Origin: MM2 sp035460165
Lineage (GTDB): Bacteria; Pseudomonadota; Gammaproteobacteria; Burkholderiales; Methylophilaceae
Assembly (NCBI GenBank): GCA_035460165.1
Contig: DATHWW010000009.1
Coordinates: 62,001-126,000, forward strand
DNA: 64,000 nucleotides
Reading direction: 5' to 3'
The translations under genes and the position numbers were made by a program. Every line of letters begins with the position of its first letter. Position 1 is the stretch's first letter. Below the pieces are notes generated by a model. That model was not told where the DNA came from, searched no databases, and was given only the letters and a program-made list of their open reading frames with translations. Of this stretch, positions 46,253 through 55,168 are shown piece after piece.

Positions 46253-47020
46253 ATGGCCGAAACGATCGAATCGACACTCAGCGTGGAGTTGACCGCCAGC
46301 ACGGACGATACGCGCTTTCTGGTGACCAACCGCCTGGAAATCACGCGCACCCTGCGCGGACTTGCTCAACGCAACGAAATGGTCAGCGCTTTTTTCGATA
46401 ACGGAAAAGGATTGCTGCTGACCTCCGTCCTGCATGTGGATCCGGAAAGTGACACCGTGATGCTGGATTACGGATCGAACACTGAGATAAACGAGCGCAT
46501 CCTGCGTGCCGACAAAATTATCTTTGTAACCTCCCTGGATCGGGTCAAGGTGCAGTTCACGAGCCAAGGCGTAGAAAAGGGAAGCTTCGAAAGCAGGCCA
46601 GCATTTGTCATACCGTTTCCCGGCCAGGTTCTGCAATTGCAGCGCCGCGAATACTATCGATTGACGACCCCCATCATCAATCCTCTGATATGTACCGTTC
46701 CGCTGGGGCAAGGTCGGACTGAAGAGTTTCCCATCATGGACATCAGTGCCGGTGGGATAGGCATGATCATCGGGAATTCGCCGGACATGCTGCTGAAAGT
46801 CGGCGCGGCCTACCCCGGTTGCCGCATTGAGCTGCCTGGCGTCGGCGTACTCGAACTGACATTGAGCATCCAGAGCTTGTTCGAAGTGACGCTCAAGAAC
46901 GGCAGCAAGTCATTCCGCTCAGGCTGCCAATTCGTCAATCTCCACCCATCGATGGAGTCCTTACTCCAGCGCTATATCCTCAAGCTGGAGCGTGATCGCA
47001 TCAATAGCATGCCGCGTTAA
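46253..47020 (+). CDS. YcgR-like PilZ domain protein (c-di-GMP receptor)
   Basis: The 255-residue protein has an N-terminal YcgR-type beta domain (LRGLAQRNEMVSAFFDNGKGLLLTSVLHVD) and a C-terminal PilZ domain. The PilZ motifs are RREYYR (RxxxR) near residue 127 and DISAGGIGM (D/NxSxxG) near residue 164. It should bind cyclic di-GMP and may slow the flagellar motor or act on other surface structures. Its stop overlaps the convergent hemB stop by four bases. Confidence 0.9.
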   Translation: MAETIESTLSVELTASTDDTRFLVTNRLEITRTLRGLAQRNEMVSAFFDNGKGLLLTSVLHVDPESDTVMLDYGSNTEINERILRADKIIFVTSLDRVKVQFTSQGVEKGSFESRPAFVIPFPGQVLQLQRREYYRLTTPIINPLICTVPLGQGRTEEFPIMDISAGGIGMIIGNSPDMLLKVGAAYPGCRIELPGVGVLELTLSIQSLFEVTLKNGSKSFRSGCQFVNLHPSMESLLQRYILKLERDRINSMPR

Positions 47021-48021
47021 TCCTTGAGCCATTTCGCGGCTTCAAGCGCGTAATACGTCAGTACGCCGTCTGCACCCGCTCGCTTGAAACACAGCAATGC
47101 CTCCAGGACACAGGCGCGCTCATCCAGCCAGCCATTCTGCGCGGCGGCCTTGAGCATCGCATATTCGCCGCTGACATGATAGGCAAAGGTCGGCACACCG
47201 AACTCTTGCTTCACGCGACGAACGATATCCAGATACGGCATACCCGGCTTCACCATCACCATATCGGCGCCTTCTTCCAGATCAAGCGCGACTTCCTTCA
47301 GCGCCTCATCTGAGTTGGCCGGGTCCATCTGATAAGTGTATTTGTTGCCCTTGCCCAGATTCGCCGCTGAACCGACCGCATCCCGGAAAGGCCCGTAGAA
47401 ACTGGATGCATACTTGGCCGAGTACGCGAGAATCCGCGTATGGATGTGACCGTCAAATTCCAGCGCCTGCCGGATCGCGCCGATCCGCCCGTCCATCATG
47501 TCCGACGGAGCCACGATATCCGCGCCAGCTTCGGCATGACACAGCGCCTGCCGTACCAGCACGGACACCGTTTCATCATTCAAGACATAACCGCTGTCGT
47601 CGATCAGGCCGTCCTGTCCGTGACTGGTATAGGGGTCGAGCGCAATGTCGGTAATGACGCCGAGCTCGGGAAAAGCTTTTTTCAGCGCCTTGATCGTGCG
47701 CGGGACGAGCCCGTCGGGGTTGTAAGCCTCGTTGGCATCCAGCGATTTCAAAGACTGGTCCACTACCGGGAACAAGGCTAGGGCGGGAATCCCATATTTA
47801 ACGCACTCTGCCGCCGTTTTCAGCAGCAGGTCGATGCTCTGACGCTGCACGCCCGGCATGGAGCCCACCGCTTCGCTATGGTTTTCGCCATCCAGTACGA
47901 ACACCGGGTAAATGAAGTCATTCGCGGTCAGCACATTTTCGCGCATTAACCGGCGAGAAAAGTCGTCGCGCCGCATGCGACGCGGACGGGTGGAAGGGTA
48001 TTTGCCGAATGCTTTGGTCAT
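47017..48021 (-). CDS. hemB: Delta-aminolevulinic acid dehydratase
   Basis: The 334-residue enzyme has SRRLMRENVLTANDFIYPVFV, DPYTSHGQDGLIDDSGYVLND, the first Schiff-base lysine in ILAYSAKYASSFYGPFRDA and the second in MVKPGMPYLDIV. It joins two aminolevulinates into porphobilinogen. The expected cysteine-rich zinc loop is absent (the region reads DIALDPYTSHGQDG), which indicates the magnesium-type enzyme. hemA lies 8 kb away on the other strand. Confidence 0.96.
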   Translation of the reverse strand: MTKAFGKYPSTRPRRMRRDDFSRRLMRENVLTANDFIYPVFVLDGENHSEAVGSMPGVQRQSIDLLLKTAAECVKYGIPALALFPVVDQSLKSLDANEAYNPDGLVPRTIKALKKAFPELGVITDIALDPYTSHGQDGLIDDSGYVLNDETVSVLVRQALCHAEAGADIVAPSDMMDGRIGAIRQALEFDGHIHTRILAYSAKYASSFYGPFRDAVGSAANLGKGNKYTYQMDPANSDEALKEVALDLEEGADMVMVKPGMPYLDIVRRVKQEFGVPTFAYHVSGEYAMLKAAAQNGWLDERACVLEALLCFKRAGADGVLTYYALEAAKWLKD

Positions 48022-48030
48022 GATGATCCT

Positions 48031-48819
48031 TTAGCCGAAAACCCGCGCCAGTTCGACCCCGGGATCCGCTTGACGCATAAAAGCCTCGCCCACCAGAAAG
48101 GTATTGACCTGATGGCTGCGCATCAGCGCGACATCCTCAGGCGTGAAAATACCGCTTTCGGTAACGACGATGCGATTCTCGGGGATGCGCGACAACAGTC
48201 CCAGCGTGGTATCCAGCGTCACGTCGAATGTACGCAGGTTGCGGTTATTGATGCCGACCAGCGGCGTTTCCAGTTGCAGCGCCAGATCGAGCTCGTCGCC
48301 GTCATGCACTTCCACCAGCACCGCCATGCCCAGGTCATGCGCTATCGTTTCCAGCTCGCGCATGCGGGGCAAGCTAAGCGCGGCGGCGATCAATAAAATA
48401 CAGTCGGCACCCATCGCGCGTGCTTCATAGACCTGATAAGGATCGATCATGAAATCCTTGCGCAGCACCGGAATGTCGCACGCGGCACGCGCCTGCTTCA
48501 GATAGTCGGGGCTACCTTGGAAATAAAGCTCGTCGGTCAGAACCGAAAGGCAGGCCGCGCCGTGGGCTGCGTAAGTGGCGGCGATCTCGGCCGGACGGAA
48601 ATCCTCCCGAATCACGCCCTTCGACGGACTGGCCTTCTTGATCTCGGCAATAACCGCAGCTTTTCCCGCAGCGATTCTGGACCGAATTGATCCCACGAAA
48701 TCACGCGCTATGCCAGCCTGCTGTGCTTCGCCTCGCATCCGAATCAGAGGCTTATGCCCCATCGCCTCCGCGACTTCGGCATGCTTGGTATTGAGAATTT
48801 TTTTCAGGATGTCGGACAT
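48031..48819 (-). CDS. trpC: Indole-3-glycerol phosphate synthase
   Basis: The 262-residue TIM-barrel has AVIAEIKKASPSKGVIREDF, CLSVLTDELYFQGS, VLRKDFMIDPYQVYEARAMGAD, LVGINNRNLRTF and VTESGIFTPEDV. It is monofunctional, without the TrpF half. It is nine bases upstream of hemB on the same strand. Confidence 0.96.
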   Translation of the reverse strand: MSDILKKILNTKHAEVAEAMGHKPLIRMRGEAQQAGIARDFVGSIRSRIAAGKAAVIAEIKKASPSKGVIREDFRPAEIAATYAAHGAACLSVLTDELYFQGSPDYLKQARAACDIPVLRKDFMIDPYQVYEARAMGADCILLIAAALSLPRMRELETIAHDLGMAVLVEVHDGDELDLALQLETPLVGINNRNLRTFDVTLDTTLGLLSRIPENRIVVTESGIFTPEDVALMRSHQVNTFLVGEAFMRQADPGVELARVFG

Positions 48820-48831
48820 GGCTACTCTTGG

Positions 48832-49848
48832 CTACTTTCTCGCAGCCAGTTGATCGAGCTTGGTTTTGGCGAGTTGGTTATCGATGACATGGGCGGCCGC
48901 ATCGATACCCTCCTTGATGCTGGCGGCAACGCCCGCCACATAAATGGCGGCACCGGCATTGAGCAGCACGATGTCGCGCGCCGGGCCGGGCTGGCCCGAC
49001 AAAACGGCAAGGATGATCGCCTTGGATTCTTCGGCATTCTGCACGCGGATACTCTCCGCTTTGTGCAATGGCATGCCGAACTGCTGCGGGTTGAGAACAT
49101 ACTCGCTCACCTGTCCATCTTTCAGCTCGGCAATATAGGTATCGCCCGCGAAGGAAATCTCATCCATTCCATCCGCGCCGTGCACCACCAGCACATGCTC
49201 ACTACCCAGCTTATGCAGCACATGCGCCAGCTTGGCCGTGAGACTACGGTCGAACACGCCCATCACTTGCCGCCGCGCACCGGCCGGGTTAGTCAGCGGG
49301 CCGAGCAGGTTGAACAGGGTACGCACACCCAGCTCGCGCCGGACGGGAGCGGCATGCTTCATCGCGCTGTGGTGGTTGGGCGCGAACATGAAACCGATAC
49401 CGATCTCATCGACGCACTGCGCCACCTGTTCCGGCGTCATGTTGACGTTGACGCCCAGCACTTCAAGTACATCTGCGCTACCGCAGGTGGAGGAGACCGA
49501 ACGGCCGCCGTGTTTGGCGACCTTCGCGCCAGCCGCTGCCGCGACGAACGCGCTCACGGTGGAAACGTTGAAGGTCTGAATCCCGTCGCCGCCGGTGCCG
49601 CAGGTATCCACCAGATGCGCATCGGTCGAGACCTTCACCTTGATCGACAGCTCGCGCATCACCTCGGCCGCGGCGGCAATCTCGTCCACCGTTTCGCCCT
49701 TGATACGCAAGGCAATGAGGATGCCGGCGATCTGCGCCGGCGTCATGTCACCCGACATGATCTGTCGCATCAGTTCCAGCATCTGCGCGTGCGTCAGATC
49801 CGCGCGCTCCAGCAGCAGATGCAAGGCGTCTTTGGCCGTCAGCATCAA
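48832..49848 (-). CDS. trpD: Anthranilate phosphoribosyltransferase
   Basis: The 338-residue enzyme has the substrate motif DTCGTGGDGIQTFNVST, KHGGRSVSSTCGSADVLE and FAPNHHSAMKHAAPVRRELGVRTLFNLLGPLTNPA. It adds ribose phosphate to anthranilate. Its start overlaps the trpG stop by four bases, and trpC follows after 12 bases. Confidence 0.96.
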   Translation of the reverse strand: MMLTAKDALHLLLERADLTHAQMLELMRQIMSGDMTPAQIAGILIALRIKGETVDEIAAAAEVMRELSIKVKVSTDAHLVDTCGTGGDGIQTFNVSTVSAFVAAAAGAKVAKHGGRSVSSTCGSADVLEVLGVNVNMTPEQVAQCVDEIGIGFMFAPNHHSAMKHAAPVRRELGVRTLFNLLGPLTNPAGARRQVMGVFDRSLTAKLAHVLHKLGSEHVLVVHGADGMDEISFAGDTYIAELKDGQVSEYVLNPQQFGMPLHKAESIRVQNAEESKAIILAVLSGQPGPARDIVLLNAGAAIYVAGVAASIKEGIDAAAHVIDNQLAKTKLDQLAARK

Positions 49849-50411
49849 TAGGCTTTCAGGAAATTGCCGAGCAGCTCATGCCCGTGTTCGGTCAGGATGG
49901 ATTCCGGATGGAACTGCACGCCCTCGATCGCCAGCGTCTTGTGGCGCACGCCCATGATCTCGCCGTCGTCTGTCCAGGCGGTGATTTCCAGACAGTCCGG
50001 ACAGGTTTCGCGCTCGATCACCAACGAATGATAGCGCGTGGCGGTGAAGGGATTGGATAAGCCCTTGAATACCCCGACATCATTGTGGAACACGGGCGAC
50101 GTCTTGCCGTGCATCAACTGCTTGGCATGCACGATCTTGCCGCCGAAGGCCTGGCCTATACTCTGATGGCCCAGGCACACGCCAAGAATGGGAATCTTGC
50201 CGGCGAACTCATGGATCAACGACACCGAAATGCCCGCTTCATTGGGCGTACACGGGCCGGGGGAGATCACGATATGGCGCGGCTTGAGCTGTGCCACTTC
50301 CTCCACCGTAATCTCGTCATTGCGAAATACGCGCACCTCTTGCCCAAGTTCGCCCAGATATTGCACCAGGTTGTAGGTGAAGGAGTCGTAATTGTCCAGC
50401 ATCAGCAGCAT
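49845..50411 (-). CDS. trpG: Anthranilate synthase component II / aminodeoxychorismate synthase amidotransferase
   Basis: The 188-residue class I glutamine amidotransferase has MLDNYDSFTYNLVQYLGELG, HIVISPGPCTPNEAG, the nucleophile Cys in LGVCLGHQSIGQAFGG and the His/Glu pair in GVQFHPES. It supplies ammonia to TrpE and possibly also to PabB. Here it is separated from trpE by fabA and fabB. A TTGACT at -35-like distance on the minus strand upstream hints at its own promoter, but the -10 is poor. Confidence 0.93.
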   Translation of the reverse strand: MLLMLDNYDSFTYNLVQYLGELGQEVRVFRNDEITVEEVAQLKPRHIVISPGPCTPNEAGISVSLIHEFAGKIPILGVCLGHQSIGQAFGGKIVHAKQLMHGKTSPVFHNDVGVFKGLSNPFTATRYHSLVIERETCPDCLEITAWTDDGEIMGVRHKTLAIEGVQFHPESILTEHGHELLGNFLKAY

Positions 50412-50611
50412 GAGCGGCAGGCCTTATCTAATTCAGCGTAAGGGTGAATTCTAGTCAAAAATGGCGGCGATTGCTGACTCTTGTTTGCGACGACAGCATA
50501 ATGGACGGCGATACCTGCGGCTCGTTTACGCTTCACCAGCCAGGGCCGGAAAAAATCATCGTGAACGGTACGGTAGTCACCGGCACCAAACGAAGGACTG
50601 CTGGAATCGCT

Positions 50612-50640
50612 AATCGTATCGGCGTGAGGCCGATACGATT
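50612..50640. terminator. Inverted repeat just past fabB, possible terminator
   Basis: Twelve-base perfect arms AATCGTATCGGC and GCCGATACGATT with a five-base loop lie two bases beyond the fabB stop. No T-run follows on the minus strand, so termination is likely only in part or with Rho. Confidence 0.55.
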
Positions 50641-50641
50641 G

Positions 50642-51862
50642 TTAAGCCAGGGTGCGCCGTGAAAATGTTAACGTCGCGTTGGTGCCGCCGAAGCCGAAGC
50701 TGTTGGACAGCGCGGTCTGAATGTTGGCGTTATCGATGCGCTGCCGCACGATATTCAAACCTTCCGCGGCCGGATCCAGTGTTTCGATGTTGGCCGATGC
50801 GGCGATGAAGTTGTTTTCCATCATCAGCAATGTGTAGATGGCTTCATTGACGCCTGCAGCGCCCAGCGCGTGGCCGGAAAGCGACTTGGTGGAGGCGATG
50901 GCCGGACCTGCTGCGCCAAACACCTCGCGAATCGCTTCCAGTTCCTTGACGTCGCCGACCGGGGTGCTGGTGCCGTGGGTGTTGATATAGTCCACCGGCC
51001 CTTCAACACCTTCCAGCGCCAGCTTCATACAGCGCACGGCACCTTCGCCGGAGGGCGCAACCATATCGTAGCCGTCCGAAGTCGCACCGTAGCCGACCAC
51101 TTCCGCATAAATTTTCGCGCCGCGCGCCTTGGCATGCTCGTATTCTTCCAACACGACGATACCGCCGCCGCCGGAGATGACGAAGCCATCGCGGTTGGCG
51201 TCGTAGGTGCGCGATGCCTGGTCAGGCGTGTCGTTGTATTTGCTGGACAGCGCGCCCATCGCGTCGAACATGAACGACAACGTCCAATGCTCCTCCTCGC
51301 CGCCGCCGGCGAAGACGATATCCTGCTTGCCCAGCTGGATCTGCTCCACGCCAGCGCCGATGCAATGCGCGCTGGTGGCGCAGGCGGAGCTGATGGCATA
51401 GTTGATACCCTTGATCTTGGCGCCGGTAGCAAGGCAGGCGGAAATGCCGCTGGCCATGGACTTGGTCACCATGTATGGGCCCACGCGGCGTACGCCCTTC
51501 TCGCGCAGCGTATCCACGCCTTCCACGACGCTCTCGTGCGAGGCGCCGCCCTGGCCGACAATAAGGCCGGTGCGCACGTTGGACACCAGCTCCTCCGGCA
51601 ACGCAGCATCGGCGATGGCTTCCTGCATCGCAATCCAGGCGTAGGCATGACCGTTAGCCATGAAGCGCATCAGCTTGCGGTCGATGAGCTCCTGCACATT
51701 GAGTTTGACCGACCCGGCCACCTGCGAACGCAGCCCCTGCTCAGCATATTCCGGCTGATAAGTAATGCCCGAGCGACCTTCGCGCAGACTGTCCAGCACT
51801 TCCGATTTGTTGTTGCCCAGGCTGGAAACGATACCCAACCCGGTCACGACGACGCGACGCAT
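50642..51862 (-). CDS. fabB: Beta-ketoacyl-ACP synthase I
   Basis: The 406-residue enzyme has VVTGLGIVSSLGNNK at the start, the nucleophile Cys in ISSACATSAHCIG, the first His in NTHGTSTPVGD and the second in SLSGHALGAAGVNE. The pairing with FabA and the overall sequence favour FabB over FabF. It elongates the cis-3-decenoyl product of FabA in unsaturated fatty acid synthesis. Confidence 0.94.
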   Translation of the reverse strand: MRRVVVTGLGIVSSLGNNKSEVLDSLREGRSGITYQPEYAEQGLRSQVAGSVKLNVQELIDRKLMRFMANGHAYAWIAMQEAIADAALPEELVSNVRTGLIVGQGGASHESVVEGVDTLREKGVRRVGPYMVTKSMASGISACLATGAKIKGINYAISSACATSAHCIGAGVEQIQLGKQDIVFAGGGEEEHWTLSFMFDAMGALSSKYNDTPDQASRTYDANRDGFVISGGGGIVVLEEYEHAKARGAKIYAEVVGYGATSDGYDMVAPSGEGAVRCMKLALEGVEGPVDYINTHGTSTPVGDVKELEAIREVFGAAGPAIASTKSLSGHALGAAGVNEAIYTLLMMENNFIAASANIETLDPAAEGLNIVRQRIDNANIQTALSNSFGFGGTNATLTFSRRTLA

Positions 51863-51873
51863 GATCGTGCCTC

Positions 51874-52389
51874 CTAGAAATTGTCCGTACGGGTGAACAG
51901 GCCGACCCGCAAGTCGTTGGCGACGTAGATCTCACGGCCGTCGACTTCCATGCGGGCATCGGCAATGCCCATCACCAGTTTGCGCATGATGACGCGCTTG
52001 ATATCGATGCGATAGGTTACCTGCTTGCCGGTCGGCAACACCTGGCCGCTGAATTTGACTTCGCCGGAACCGAGTGCGCGGCCGCGGCCGAGGCCACCCT
52101 TCCAGCCGAGATAGAACCCGACCAGTTGCCACATCGCATCCAAACCCAGGCATCCCGGCATTACCGGGTCGCCCTCAAAATGGCAGCCGAAAAACCAGAG
52201 GTCGGGTTTCACATCGAGTTCGGCGACGATCTGGCCGTTGCCATAACTGCCTCCATCCTCGGTGATGGAGGCGATGCGATCAAACATCAGCATCGGCGGC
52301 AACGGCAATTGCGCATTGCCCGGCCCGAACATCTCGCCGCGCCCGCAGGCCAGCAACTCCTCAAAGGTATAGCTGTTTTTGTTTTGCAT
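51874..52389 (-). CDS. fabA: 3-hydroxydecanoyl-ACP dehydratase/isomerase
   Basis: The 171-residue hotdog-fold protein has WFFGCHFEGDPVMPGCLGLDAMWQLVGF, with the catalytic His and Asp of FabA, and GEVKFSGQVLP. It dehydrates 3-hydroxydecanoyl-ACP and isomerises the double bond, the branch point to unsaturated fatty acids. fabB follows after 11 bases, so they form one unit. Confidence 0.96.
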   Translation of the reverse strand: MQNKNSYTFEELLACGRGEMFGPGNAQLPLPPMLMFDRIASITEDGGSYGNGQIVAELDVKPDLWFFGCHFEGDPVMPGCLGLDAMWQLVGFYLGWKGGLGRGRALGSGEVKFSGQVLPTGKQVTYRIDIKRVIMRKLVMGIADARMEVDGREIYVANDLRVGLFTRTDNF

Positions 52390-52423
52390 CTTATGACTTT
52401 AATGATTGAAATTTAAACGCTAT

Positions 52424-52450
52424 TTTCGCCGGAAATAGTAACCGGCGAAA
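52424..52450. terminator. Hairpin between trpE and fabA
   Basis: Nine-base perfect arms TTTCGCCGG and CCGGCGAAA with a nine-base loop lie 27 bases past the trpE stop on the minus strand. It is followed by AT-rich sequence but no clean T-run. It could end the trpE transcript before fabA. Confidence 0.55.
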
Positions 52451-52476
52451 GCCCTGTATGCCAAACAGGTAGATTG

Positions 52477-53964
52477 TCAGTCGCTGCCGTTATCCAAACC
52501 GGCCAGCACCAGCTCGGCCGCACGCAGTACCGCGCGTGCCTTGTTCTGGGTTTCCATCCACTCGCTTTGCGGCACGGAGTCGGCGACGATGCCGGCTCCG
52601 GCCTGCACGTGCAGCGTATTGTTTTTGATGACGCCGGTACGAATTGCAATCGCCAGATCCATGTCGCCGTTGAAGCCCAGGTAACCGACCGCGCCCGCGT
52701 AAATACCGCGTTTGGAAGGCTCCAGCTCGTCGATGATTTCCATCGCGCGCACCTTGGGTGCGCCGGAGACGGTGCCGGCAGGAAAGGTCGCCTTGAGGAC
52801 GTCTATGGCATCCATGCCCGGCTTGAGTTCCCCTTCGACGTTCGACACGATATGCATCACGTGCGAGTAGCGCTCGATCATCATGTTGTCCGTCACGCGC
52901 ACAGAGCCGGTCACAGCAACGCGGCCGACGTCATTACGGCCGAGGTCCATCAGTTGAACGTGCTCGGCACGTTCCTTCGGGTCGGCCAACAGTTCTTCCG
53001 CCAGCGCGAGATCTTCCTCGCGCGTTTTTCCTCGTGGGCGCGTGCCGGCAATGGGGCGTGCGGTGACGGTGCCGTCTTCCAGTCGCACCAGGATTTCCGG
53101 CGAGGAGCCCACCACGTGATGATCGCCCATGTCGTAATAGAACATGTAGGGCGAAGGATTCAGGCTGCGCAGCGCGCGGTATAGCGACAGCGGCGGCGCG
53201 GGGAAGTCCTGCGACGTGCGCTGCGACAGCACGACCTGCATGATGTCGCCGTCAAAAATGTAGCGCTTGGCTTTTTCCACCGCGGCCTTAAAGCCGGCTT
53301 CGCCGAATTCGGACTGCGCGACCGCAGCCGGCATTGCCGGCGCCTTGGGAATTTGCGCCGGTTGACGCAGGCTGCGCACCAGCTCGTTCAGGCGCTCACG
53401 CGCTTGGGCATAAGCATGGGGCTGCGCCGGATCGGCATAGACGATAAAACTCAGCTTGGCGCTGAGGTTATCGATCACCGCCAGCTCCTCTGTGAGCAGC
53501 AGCAGCACGTCGGGCGTGGCGAGCACGTCCTTCTTTTTGGTGGCCGCCAGCCGGCGCTCGATGTAACGCACCGTGTCGTAACCGAAATAGCCGGCGAGGC
53601 CGCCGGTAAAGCGCGGCAGTCCGCTGAGCGGCGCCGGATTGAAGCGCGCCTGGAACCCTTTGACGAAATCCAGCGGATTCACGTCCTCGGCAGTTTCGAT
53701 GACTTCGTCGTCGCACTCGACGCGCACATTGCGCTCGTAGGCAACGATGCGCGTTTTTGCGGGCAAACCGATGAAAGAGTAACGACCGAACCGTTCACCG
53801 CCCTGCACCGACTCCAGCAGATAAGAGTAAGGTCGATTGGCGAGTTTGAGGTAAAGCGACAGCGGGGTATCGAGGTCGGCGTAGGTGTCGGCGACCAGCG
53901 GAATCCGGTTGTACCCCTGACGGGCGAGTTCGTTGAATTCCTGTTCGGATAATGTATGCAGCAT
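52477..53964 (-). CDS. trpE: Anthranilate synthase component I
   Basis: The 495-residue enzyme has the LLES motif for tryptophan feedback (YSYLLESVQGGERFGRYSF). The chorismate-binding half has GDIMQVVLSQR, PSPYMFYYDMGDHHVVGSSPEILVR, RPIAGTRPRGKT, LMDLGRNDVGRV, HIVSNVEGEL and FPAGTVSGAPKVRAMEII. ATG at 53964 has TTGGAG upstream. It lies 112 bases after gph and 87 before fabA. Confidence 0.96.
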   Translation of the reverse strand: MLHTLSEQEFNELARQGYNRIPLVADTYADLDTPLSLYLKLANRPYSYLLESVQGGERFGRYSFIGLPAKTRIVAYERNVRVECDDEVIETAEDVNPLDFVKGFQARFNPAPLSGLPRFTGGLAGYFGYDTVRYIERRLAATKKKDVLATPDVLLLLTEELAVIDNLSAKLSFIVYADPAQPHAYAQARERLNELVRSLRQPAQIPKAPAMPAAVAQSEFGEAGFKAAVEKAKRYIFDGDIMQVVLSQRTSQDFPAPPLSLYRALRSLNPSPYMFYYDMGDHHVVGSSPEILVRLEDGTVTARPIAGTRPRGKTREEDLALAEELLADPKERAEHVQLMDLGRNDVGRVAVTGSVRVTDNMMIERYSHVMHIVSNVEGELKPGMDAIDVLKATFPAGTVSGAPKVRAMEIIDELEPSKRGIYAGAVGYLGFNGDMDLAIAIRTGVIKNNTLHVQAGAGIVADSVPQSEWMETQNKARAVLRAAELVLAGLDNGSD

Positions 53965-54076
53965 GCGGTTCTCCAAATCTTGAGCTTGTAGTCAGTGGCG
54001 GTTGACGGCACCGCCCGGCGAAGGGGACTTCAACGCCACCATCGCCAGCTTGTGCTCAAAATTCGGGAGTCCATCG

Positions 54077-54772
54077 TTAGGCTTTGCGTATCAGCGTGCT
54101 GGCTTCGAGCAGTCCGCTCACTACCGCATCCAGATCCATCTCGTGCACATGCTGCCCGTGATTGTAGCCGTAGGGCACGCAGAACACATGACAGCCGGCC
54201 GCGCGGGCGGCCTGGGTATCGTTGCCCGAGTCACCGATCAGCAGCATTTGATCCGGCGTAATGCCCCATTCCTCGCATGCATGCAGCAGCTGCATGGGAT
54301 CCGGCTTCATCTTGGGCAGCGTATCGCCGCTCAGGACCAGCTCGAAATAATCGTGCAGGCCGGTATCTTTCAACAACGGCTCGGTGTACTTGGCAATCTT
54401 GTTGGTGATGCAACCCATGCGGTAGCCGGCTTTCTTGAAGGCTTCCAGGCCTTCGACCACATCCGGGAACGGACGGCTGTACAGACTGAAAACCTCGCTG
54501 TAATGCCGGTCGTAAATCTTGCGGGCACGCTCAAACAGTTCGGGATCGGGCTCGCCGTGCATGGTGCCAGTCAGCACGCGCTTAATCAGTTGGGCGACAC
54601 CGTTGCCAATGTAGCTTTTGACCGTTTCTTCCGCGACCGGCGGCATGCCGAGTTCGGCCAGCATGCGGTTGGAGGCTTCAGCCAAATCTGGCGCGGTATG
54701 CAGCAGGGTGCCGTCGAGGTCGATCACGACCGCCTTGATCGGCAATGGAAAAACAAGTTCAGAATTGCTCAC
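54077..54772 (-). CDS. gph: Phosphoglycolate phosphatase
   Basis: The 231-residue HAD hydrolase has the nucleophile motif VVIDLDGTLLHTAPDL, motif II in GCITNKI, motif III Lys in PKMKPDP and motif IV in LLIGDSGNDTQAARAAG. I start it at the GTG at 54772, one base after the stop of the lipoprotein gene, because the open frame further up overlaps that gene and is not HAD-like. It recycles 2-phosphoglycolate. rpe-gph-trpE is a familiar order. Confidence 0.92.
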   Translation of the reverse strand: MSNSELVFPLPIKAVVIDLDGTLLHTAPDLAEASNRMLAELGMPPVAEETVKSYIGNGVAQLIKRVLTGTMHGEPDPELFERARKIYDRHYSEVFSLYSRPFPDVVEGLEAFKKAGYRMGCITNKIAKYTEPLLKDTGLHDYFELVLSGDTLPKMKPDPMQLLHACEEWGITPDQMLLIGDSGNDTQAARAAGCHVFCVPYGYNHGQHVHEMDLDAVVSGLLEASTLIRKA

Positions 54773-54773
54773 G

Positions 54774-55166
54774 CTAGTGTTTACCTTTGTCTTCGTCCTT
54801 GGGTGCTTCCTCAGGCTTGGCTGCGTTGTCTTTCTTTTCTTCAGCGGGAGGTGCGGCCGCGGCAGCATCCGCACCTTCGGCCGGGGCGGCAGTTTCGCCC
54901 TCGGCTGAAGAATTGGAGGACATGCCGCTCATCGTCGGGTCCAGCTTGCCCGCCTTGATATCCTCGTCGGCCGATTTCCAGCCGTCGAGAATGGAGGAGG
55001 GGCTTTGCGCTTCGTTTTCCTTCATGCAGGCTTCCGGCGTCTTCTGCGACACGCGGCAGGCGAAGCCGATGGCTTCGGCATCGGCAATCTTCTGATCCGC
55101 CGCACCGGTCAGCTTGTCGCAACCGGTTAGCGCCAACAGCAGGAACAGCACCGAAGCGCGGTTCAC
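54774..55166 (-). CDS. Small acidic lipoprotein
   Basis: The 130-residue product has a signal peptide with lipobox LTGC, and the residue after the lipid-bearing cysteine is Asp (CDKLTG). Asp at +2 is the classic signal for retention in the inner membrane. A middle region has two cysteines (FACRVSQKTPEACMKENE), then a low-complexity Ala/Pro/Glu/Lys tail of about 50 residues. I do not recognise the family. It lies two bases downstream of rpe and one base before gph, so it is in the same transcript. Confidence 0.8.
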   Translation of the reverse strand: MNRASVLFLLLALTGCDKLTGAADQKIADAEAIGFACRVSQKTPEACMKENEAQSPSSILDGWKSADEDIKAGKLDPTMSGMSSNSSAEGETAAPAEGADAAAAAPPAEEKKDNAAKPEEAPKDEDKGKH

Positions 55167-55168
55167 GA

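Noticed and set aside
50444..50662. 72-codon plus-strand frame in the trpG-fabB gap
   Set aside because: No ribosome binding site, no recognisable motif, and it runs over the inverted repeat at 50612-50640 into the fabB end.
53965..54076. Trp leader peptide or attenuator upstream of trpE
   Set aside because: I found no short ORF with a Trp run and no terminator/antiterminator pair in the 112-base gap.
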